The notes below the pieces were generated by a model. That model was not told where the DNA came from, ran no database searches, and worked only from the letters and a program-made list of their open reading frames with translations. Of a DNA stretch of 64,000 bases, positions 58,682 through 64,000 are shown piece after piece. Where the stretch lies: contig NZ_JAUSVS010000001.1 of the NCBI RefSeq assembly GCF_030814835.1, forward strand, positions 1-64,000, in the 5' to 3' direction. Position 1 is the stretch's first letter. Every line of letters begins with the position of its first letter. The translations under genes and the position numbers were made by a program. This DNA is from Caulobacter ginsengisoli. Its GTDB lineage: Bacteria; Pseudomonadota; Alphaproteobacteria; Caulobacterales; Caulobacteraceae.

Positions 58682-58750
58682 ATGCGCAGCGACCGCGACA
58701 ACCTGCTTCTTCTCGGCCTGGGGCTTAGCCGCCCCTGGGCGACCGCTTAG
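58682..58750 (+). CDS. Leucine-rich leader peptide for leuA attenuation
   Basis: 22-codon frame starting MRSDRDNLLLLGLGL and ending WATA, with six Leu in a run of eight residues (LLLLGLGL). It ends 81 bp before the leuA start. Downstream short pairings (CCGCG/CGCGG; TCAGGG/CCCTGA) could form alternative stems. Leader peptides rich in the product amino acid control amino-acid operons by ribosome-mediated attenuation; leu leaders are known in proteobacteria. The stems are not strong enough here to draw the exact attenuator. Confidence 0.65.
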   Translation: MRSDRDNLLLLGLGLSRPWATA

Positions 58751-58831
58751 CCGCGCGCTGTCGCGGCCGGGCGCTCAGGGGTGAGTTGATCCGACCCTGA
58801 CCCCGACACAAAGCGACGAAAGCTCCGTTCA

Positions 58832-60400
58832 ATGACTTCCCCGGTATCCGACTCGAAACGCGATCGAGTCATCATCTTCGACACCACCATGCGCGATGGC
58901 GAGCAGTCGCCCGGCGCCTCCATGTCTCTGGAAGAGAAGCTGGAGCTGGCCAAGATCCTCGAGGAGATGGGGGTCGATGTCATCGAGGCCGGCTTCCCGA
59001 TCGCCTCGAACGGCGACTTTGAGGCGGTGCGCGAGGTCTCCAAGATCGTCACCGAGAGCACGGTGGCGGGCCTGTGCCGCGCCCACCAGGTCGATATCGA
59101 CCGCTGCCACGAGGCCATCAAGCACGCCAAGCGCGGCCGCATCCACATCGTCATCGCCACCAGCCCCCTGCACATGAAGCACAAGCTGCAGATGGAGCCC
59201 GAGGCGGTGCTGGAGGCGATCACCAAATCGGTCGGTCACGCCCGCAACCTGTGCGGCGATGTCGAATGGTCGGCCGAGGACGCCACCCGCTCCGAGCGCG
59301 ACTTCCTGCGCCGGGCCATCGAGACGGCGATCAAGGCCGGGGCCACGACCATCAACCTGCCCGACACGGTGGGCTACACCTATCCGTCGGAATACGCGGA
59401 CCTGTTCAAATACATGGTCGAAAACGTCGAGGGGGCCGACAAGGCGATCTTCTCGACCCACTGCCACAACGACCTGGGCCTGGCCGTGGCCAACAGCCTG
59501 GCCGGGGTGCAGGGCGGCGCGCGGCAGGTGGAATGCGCTGTCAACGGCCTGGGCGAGCGGGCCGGCAACGCGGCGCTGGAAGAGATCGTCATGGCGCTGA
59601 AGGTGCGCGGAGACCAGCTGCCCTATGAGACCGGCATCGTCACCCAGCACATCACCCGGGCCAGCCGCTATGTCTCGGCCATCACCGGTTTCCCGGTGCA
59701 GTTCAACAAGGCCATCGTCGGCAAGAACGCCTTCAGCCACGAGAGCGGCATCCACCAGGATGGCATGCTGAAGAACCGCGAGACCTACGAGATCATGCGG
59801 CCCGAAGACGTGGGGCAGGGCGCCACCAACCTGGTGATGGGCAAGCACAGCGGCCGCCACGCCTTCCGCGAGAAGCTCAAGGGCCTGGGCTACGAGCTGG
59901 GCCAGAACGCCCTGAACGAGGCGTTCGGGCGGTTCAAGGACCTGGCCGACAAGAAGAAGCACGTCTTCGACGACGACATCATCGCCCTGGTCGATGACGC
60001 CCTGGCCCGGGGGTCGGAGAAGATCCGCGTCGTGCGCCTGCGCGTCGTGGCCGGCACCGAAGGCCAGTCGGCCGAACTGACCCTGGACGTCGATGGCGAG
60101 GTGAAGACGGCGCACGCCACGGGCGACGGCCCGGTCGACGCGGTGTTCAACGCCATCATCGAGATCGTCCCGCATTCGGCGGCGCTGCGCCTCTTCCAGG
60201 TGCATGCGGTCACCGAGGGCACCGACGCCCAGGCCCAGGTCTCGGTGCGGCTGGAAGACGACGGCCGCATCGCCACCGGCCAGGCCGCCGACACCGACAC
60301 CCTGACCGCCAGCGCCAAGGCCTATGTGAATGCGCTGAACAACCTGTTCTCCCGCAAGGAGAAGGGGCGGCCGGAAACGGCGATCGCATCAGGATTTTAG
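58832..60400 (+). CDS. leuA: 2-isopropylmalate synthase
   Basis: 522-aa enzyme of leucine biosynthesis that condenses acetyl-CoA with 2-oxoisovalerate. The N-terminal block [16 protein letters not shown], the metal site [13 protein letters not shown] (about residues 208-220) and a C-terminal regulatory LeuA dimer domain (from about 390) are present; length is normal. It is preceded by the Leu-rich leader and followed by a low-GC gene of unknown function. Confidence 0.95.
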   Translation: MTSPVSDSKRDRVIIFDTTMRDGEQSPGASMSLEEKLELAKILEEMGVDVIEAGFPIASNGDFEAVREVSKIVTESTVAGLCRAHQVDIDRCHEAIKHAKRGRIHIVIATSPLHMKHKLQMEPEAVLEAITKSVGHARNLCGDVEWSAEDATRSERDFLRRAIETAIKAGATTINLPDTVGYTYPSEYADLFKYMVENVEGADKAIFSTHCHNDLGLAVANSLAGVQGGARQVECAVNGLGERAGNAALEEIVMALKVRGDQLPYETGIVTQHITRASRYVSAITGFPVQFNKAIVGKNAFSHESGIHQDGMLKNRETYEIMRPEDVGQGATNLVMGKHSGRHAFREKLKGLGYELGQNALNEAFGRFKDLADKKKHVFDDDIIALVDDALARGSEKIRVVRLRVVAGTEGQSAELTLDVDGEVKTAHATGDGPVDAVFNAIIEIVPHSAALRLFQVHAVTEGTDAQAQVSVRLEDDGRIATGQAADTDTLTASAKAYVNALNNLFSRKEKGRPETAIASGF

Positions 60401-60429
60401 ATTGATGGTGAATATCGTATAGGGAGAGA

Positions 60430-61380
60430 ATGCAGCGACCGCCTCCGCTCCCGGTGAGCAGGGAAAAGCTCAAACGTTCCAAGGCTGAGCTCCGGGACCG
60501 CTTGGACCAGGATGCGGAGGCAAATTCGCTTTTGAAGCGGCTTGATTCTCAACGCAACAATGCTAACGCCGACGACAACCTTATTGCTGATCTAGCTAGA
60601 ATAAACCATATGCGGCCAAATAGTCGCATACGTGCGACTATGATGTTTAGTTCTAGATTAATGCATATAAGCAAGTCCATCGATTCTGCAGTAAAGGGTG
60701 GGGCTCCGATATTGAATCCGGGTGAATTTATTAAATTGCACGAGGCGATAGATCGGGAGAGAATCGCCAAGTGGACGCGGAATTCATTTCGGAAGGGAGC
60801 TGAAGCTAAGGCGGTTTACGAGACGACTCAGACATTGCAAGCGTTGCAGCGCTTGGTGCAGTTTGAGTGGGTTGCTGCGCCGGCTTCAAGGCGCAAGGTT
60901 TCGCCGACTATTTTAGAGATTAGAGCAGAGGTATTGAGGCGTAGCGCTTCGGTATTGCGCGAGGCATTGATCGAGTTCTCGGCTTTGTTACAGCGTACGG
61001 AATTTGGCCCTGACGTAAGAGAAAATATTGGTGGAAGTCTGATCTCAGACATTCTGAGACTTTCGGAGAGAATTGTTAGGGATATAGAAGAAGGGATAAT
61101 CGATATCCCGGTCCTCAATCTCAACAGACGTGCGGTCAGGGACTTGAAAAAGTTCCTTGCGAACGCAGTCATAGCCGGGGTGACTGCATTGGCAGGCGCA
61201 GCGGGGGCTAATATTCTCTCAAGCGGCGAGCCCCCCCCAAAGTCACTAGGCCCACCTGCGGGATATGAGCAGCTTCTGCAGTACGCTGACGCGTTGGATG
61301 AGGCGACGGCTGCGGTAAATGATTTATCCCTCGATAGATCAGCGATCCCGGACGAGGATGTTGACTTCGGTTTGGTGTAG
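60430..61380 (+). CDS. Low-GC protein of unknown function, probably horizontally acquired
   Basis: 316-aa protein, mostly helical and charged in the first 230 residues, with one hydrophobic segment near residues 242-262 (FLANAVIAGVTALAGAAGANI) and an acidic tail. No family recognised. Base composition is unlike everything around: sampled lines at 60601 and 61021 are 38-40% GC, with AT-rich codons such as ATA, TTA and AGA. A ribosome site (GGGAGAGA) precedes the ATG. It lies between leuA and the EamA gene, whose TTG start follows its stop by 2 bp. Confidence 0.7.
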   Translation: MQRPPPLPVSREKLKRSKAELRDRLDQDAEANSLLKRLDSQRNNANADDNLIADLARINHMRPNSRIRATMMFSSRLMHISKSIDSAVKGGAPILNPGEFIKLHEAIDRERIAKWTRNSFRKGAEAKAVYETTQTLQALQRLVQFEWVAAPASRRKVSPTILEIRAEVLRRSASVLREALIEFSALLQRTEFGPDVRENIGGSLISDILRLSERIVRDIEEGIIDIPVLNLNRRAVRDLKKFLANAVIAGVTALAGAAGANILSSGEPPPKSLGPPAGYEQLLQYADALDEATAAVNDLSLDRSAIPDEDVDFGLV

Positions 61381-61382
61381 TC

Positions 61383-62270
61383 TTGACGTCCTTCCTTTGG
61401 ATTCCCATCACCGTCGCCGCGGCCGGCTTCCAGGTCGCCCGCAACGCCGCTCAGCGCAGTCTGCTGACCGGCGCCGGGCCGTGGGGCGCGACCCTGGTGC
61501 GCTTCCTGTTCGGCCTGCCGTTCAGTCTGGTCTTCGTGGCCATCGCCCTGGCCATCACCCCGGCCCAGCCGCGCTTCACCGCGATCTTCTGGCTGTGGTC
61601 GGTGCTGGGCGCCTTCGCCCAGATCGGCGCCACCGCCGCTTTGCTGGTGGCCATGCGGCGGTCGAGCTTCGCCCTGGGCACCGCCTTCCAGCAGAGCGGC
61701 CTGCCGTTCGCCGCCCTGATGGGCTGGGCCTTCTTCCATGACCATCTCAACCCCCTCGCCTGGGGCGGGGTGCTGGTCGCCACGGCGGGTCTGATGGCGC
61801 TGTCATGGCCGCGGCAGGCCGAGGGCCCGCGCGACTGGAGCGCCGCCTGGCTGGGCACGCTGTCAGGGGCCTGCTTCGCCCTCTGCGCCAACGCCTTTCG
61901 ACAGGCCGCCCTGGGGCTGGACCCCGTCCACCACATCCCCTCGGCCCTGATCACTGTGGCGGCGGTGCAGGCGGTGCAGTCGGCCGCCCTGGTGATCTGG
62001 ATGAGCCTGACCCAGCGCCCGGCGCTGGGCGCCGCGCTGCGGTCGTGGCGGGTGTCGCTGGGCGCCGGGCTGTTCGGGGCCCTGGCCTCGGCCGGCTGGT
62101 TCAGCGCGCTGGCCCTGTCGCCGGCTGGGCCGGTGCGGGCGGTCGGCGTCGTGGAGATGCCGTTCGCGGCCCTGGCCGGCCGGCGGCTGTTCGCCGAGCG
62201 GGTCAGCCCCTGGCAGTGGCTGTTCGGGGCCGTTACCGCCGGCGGGGTGATCCTGGCGGCGCTGGGCTGA
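61383..62270 (+). CDS. EamA/DMT superfamily transporter
   Basis: 295-aa inner-membrane protein with ten hydrophobic segments in two similar halves, the drug/metabolite transporter pattern. VRFLFGLPFSLVFV in the first half and VEMPFAALAGRRLFAERVSPWQW in the second are typical. Substrate unknown. The TTG start (MTSFLWIPITVAAAGFQ) lies 2 bp after the stop of the low-GC gene with no good ribosome site, so its translation may depend on coupling, or its native start was displaced. Confidence 0.85.
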   Translation: MTSFLWIPITVAAAGFQVARNAAQRSLLTGAGPWGATLVRFLFGLPFSLVFVAIALAITPAQPRFTAIFWLWSVLGAFAQIGATAALLVAMRRSSFALGTAFQQSGLPFAALMGWAFFHDHLNPLAWGGVLVATAGLMALSWPRQAEGPRDWSAAWLGTLSGACFALCANAFRQAALGLDPVHHIPSALITVAAVQAVQSAALVIWMSLTQRPALGAALRSWRVSLGAGLFGALASAGWFSALALSPAGPVRAVGVVEMPFAALAGRRLFAERVSPWQWLFGAVTAGGVILAALG

Positions 62271-62321
62271 CGCCCCTTTTCAGGGCATGCGCGGCGCGGC
62301 GGCCAGGCCCAATCTGACATC

Positions 62322-63341
62322 ATGATGCGGAGCCTGTTCCTCGTCGCCCTTCTGAGCCTCGCCGCCGCCTCCGCCCGGGCCGCGTCGCCAGAGGAGGCGT
62401 TCCTGGACCGCCTGCAGGCCATGGCGCCGGTCGAGCTGCAGGTCGCGGCCGGCCTTGGTCCGCCCGATCCGGCGGCCCGCGTCCGTCTCGCGGTCCCGGC
62501 GCCCGGACAGATCGAACTGCGGACCATCGCCGGCCCGCGGGCCGGGCAAATCGAGACCCTGGCTTTCCAGCCCTCCGAAACGGGCGGTCTGAGGGTGAGG
62601 CTCGCACGGGGCCCGGCCCCGGTTTTCGACCCCGACGAGATCGCGCGTTGTGGGGCCGAACTGGAAGGCGAGGACATCCTGGCCATCGAATGCTCGACGC
62701 GGCGGGGGGAAATGAGCCGCGCCCTCATCCCGCCGCTGCGAATCTACACCATCTTCCTGGAGGCCGACGGGCCGCGCCTGGTGGCGGGCGGGGACCTGAT
62801 GGGGCGGATTGTCTATTCACCCGCCGGCGCCAAGCCGGCCGGTCCGCTGACGGCTGGCCTGCAATCCAACCTCGCCGACGCCCTGCGGCAGATGGCGGCC
62901 GGCCCGGCGGCGGCCCCGGGACGGCTGCCCGGCGGGGCCAGCGGCCGGGGGAACTGGTATGGGACCGACCTTCTGCTCACCGAGGTGGCGGGGCTGGATT
63001 TCGTGCTGGCGCGGACGGCCGACCGCGAGGCGGAGGCCCGGCAGGTAAGCACGCACTGGGCCTTCGTGTTTCAGCCCGGGGAGCCCGACACCCTGGTCTG
63101 GCGCATGCGCCGCTCCCGGCCGGGGGCGGCGGATCGGCTGTTCTGGTGTGTCGGACGTCCGGTCGGCGACGGGGTGGAGGTTGCCTGCCATCCCGGGCGC
63201 CGCGCGCCCGCCGGCGCCGACCCGGCCGTCGCCTTCCGCCTGGCCCCCTTTCCAGAGTGGTCGATCCAGGTCGAAGCCGGTGAGGACAACCCTTATGCAA
63301 CCGTCGGCAGCGCCCGTCTGAAGACCCGTCCGGCCCCCTGA
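62322..63341 (+). CDS. Exported protein of unknown function
   Basis: 339-aa protein with a signal peptide (MMRSLFLVALLSLAAASARA). The mature part has AEVARCGAEL-type acidic regions, Cys at several points and no domain I recognise. The ATG is doubled (ATGATG). It ends about 230 bp before mreB and may be independent of it. Confidence 0.7.
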   Translation: MMRSLFLVALLSLAAASARAASPEEAFLDRLQAMAPVELQVAAGLGPPDPAARVRLAVPAPGQIELRTIAGPRAGQIETLAFQPSETGGLRVRLARGPAPVFDPDEIARCGAELEGEDILAIECSTRRGEMSRALIPPLRIYTIFLEADGPRLVAGGDLMGRIVYSPAGAKPAGPLTAGLQSNLADALRQMAAGPAAAPGRLPGGASGRGNWYGTDLLLTEVAGLDFVLARTADREAEARQVSTHWAFVFQPGEPDTLVWRMRRSRPGAADRLFWCVGRPVGDGVEVACHPGRRAPAGADPAVAFRLAPFPEWSIQVEAGEDNPYATVGSARLKTRPAP

Positions 63342-63568
63342 ACCGGGCCGTTATCGCAGCCCGGGTGATTCTGGGCGCGGCCGCCTGAAGCAGGCCGATT
63401 AATAGACCTTGAATTCAACACGTTCGCAGGGCACACCGCAGCACGTTCTGCATTTCCCACCGACTCTGTTGTTCGACGCTGCGCCAGGGGAGCGCGCTCG
63501 CGGCGTGGTCCCGGGATTGCAGAGCGAGCGTATAACCGTCCCGATTTGCTCCTGACCCAAGGTCCTGA
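63342..63568 (+). promoter_or_regulatory. mreB upstream region
   Basis: 227 bp with no supported gene. It contains one GACTC site (63464) and an imperfect TTAA-N7-TGAA sequence around 63400-63415, weaker than a CtrA box. No clear terminator or promoter could be drawn. Confidence 0.4.

Positions 63569-64000
<432 letters not shown>

Overview
This window is 64 kb of uniformly GC-rich chromosome from an alphaproteobacterium, most likely a Caulobacterales member (Caulobacter/Phenylobacterium type). The inference rests on the alphaproteobacterial dcw cluster with very long-linker FtsZ, a perfect CtrA box (TTAA-N7-TTAA) and clustered GANTC (CcrM) sites in front of ftsZ, and Caulobacterales-style small membrane proteins, Tat proteins and retropepsin-PDZ proteins. 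No tRNA, rRNA, CRISPR array, IS element or replication origin was seen.

Layout. 1-2 kb: a GNAT acetyltransferase, the RNase P RNA gene (rnpB) and a convergent esterase whose 3' end runs into rnpB. 2.0-24.7 kb: the division and cell wall (dcw) cluster, mraZ-rsmH-ftsL-ftsI-murE-murF-mraY-murD-ftsW-murG-murC-(105-aa gene)-murB-[SMI1/KNR4 gene]-[thioesterase and an 80-aa gene on the other strand]-M28 peptidase-ddl-ftsQ-ftsA-[small basic protein + zeta-like kinase]-ftsZ. Genes are mostly joined by 4-nt ATGA/GTGA overlaps, so they should be co-translated. 24.8-30.8 kb: lpxC, bamD, recN, ligA. 30.8-46.3 kb: mostly minus-strand genes (two retropepsin-PDZ proteins, a TrmB-type regulator, a membrane protein, aminopeptidase P, prmA, hydrolase, cupin-like protein, uvrD, small DUF proteins), plus a Tat-exported beta-carbonic-anhydrase-like protein on the plus strand. 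46.4-50.8 kb: a second DUF2171-like gene, an exported protein and a 1073-aa FG-GAP/RTX protein. 51-58.7 kb: aspartate aminotransferase, SDR, FMN reductase, a possible HTH protein, a TVP38/VTT membrane protein, an alkylsulfatase-like MBL enzyme and a GST. 58.6-64 kb: a Leu-rich leader peptide and leuA, a low-GC gene of unknown function, an EamA transporter, an exported protein and the start of mreB.

How the genes work together: the core genes carry out peptidoglycan precursor synthesis (murC-F, mraY, murG, murB, ddl), septal synthesis (ftsI, ftsW) and divisome assembly (ftsL, ftsQ, ftsA, ftsZ). Visible regulation includes a three-repeat MraZ box before mraZ and a CtrA/GANTC-rich promoter before ftsZ. 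An operator-like palindrome overlaps the start codon of the TrmB-type regulator. leuA is probably controlled by leucine attenuation.

The most unusual content is a set of accessory genes set into this essential block. A toxin-antitoxin-like pair (80-aa basic protein plus zeta/COG4185-type P-loop kinase, with its own 29-bp dyad) lies between ftsA and ftsZ. An SMI1/KNR4 gene after murB is bounded by a 24-bp duplication of the murB 3' end that keeps both neighbouring genes intact. A low-GC 316-aa gene of unknown function follows leuA. All functional statements are from reading the sequence; no database search was run.
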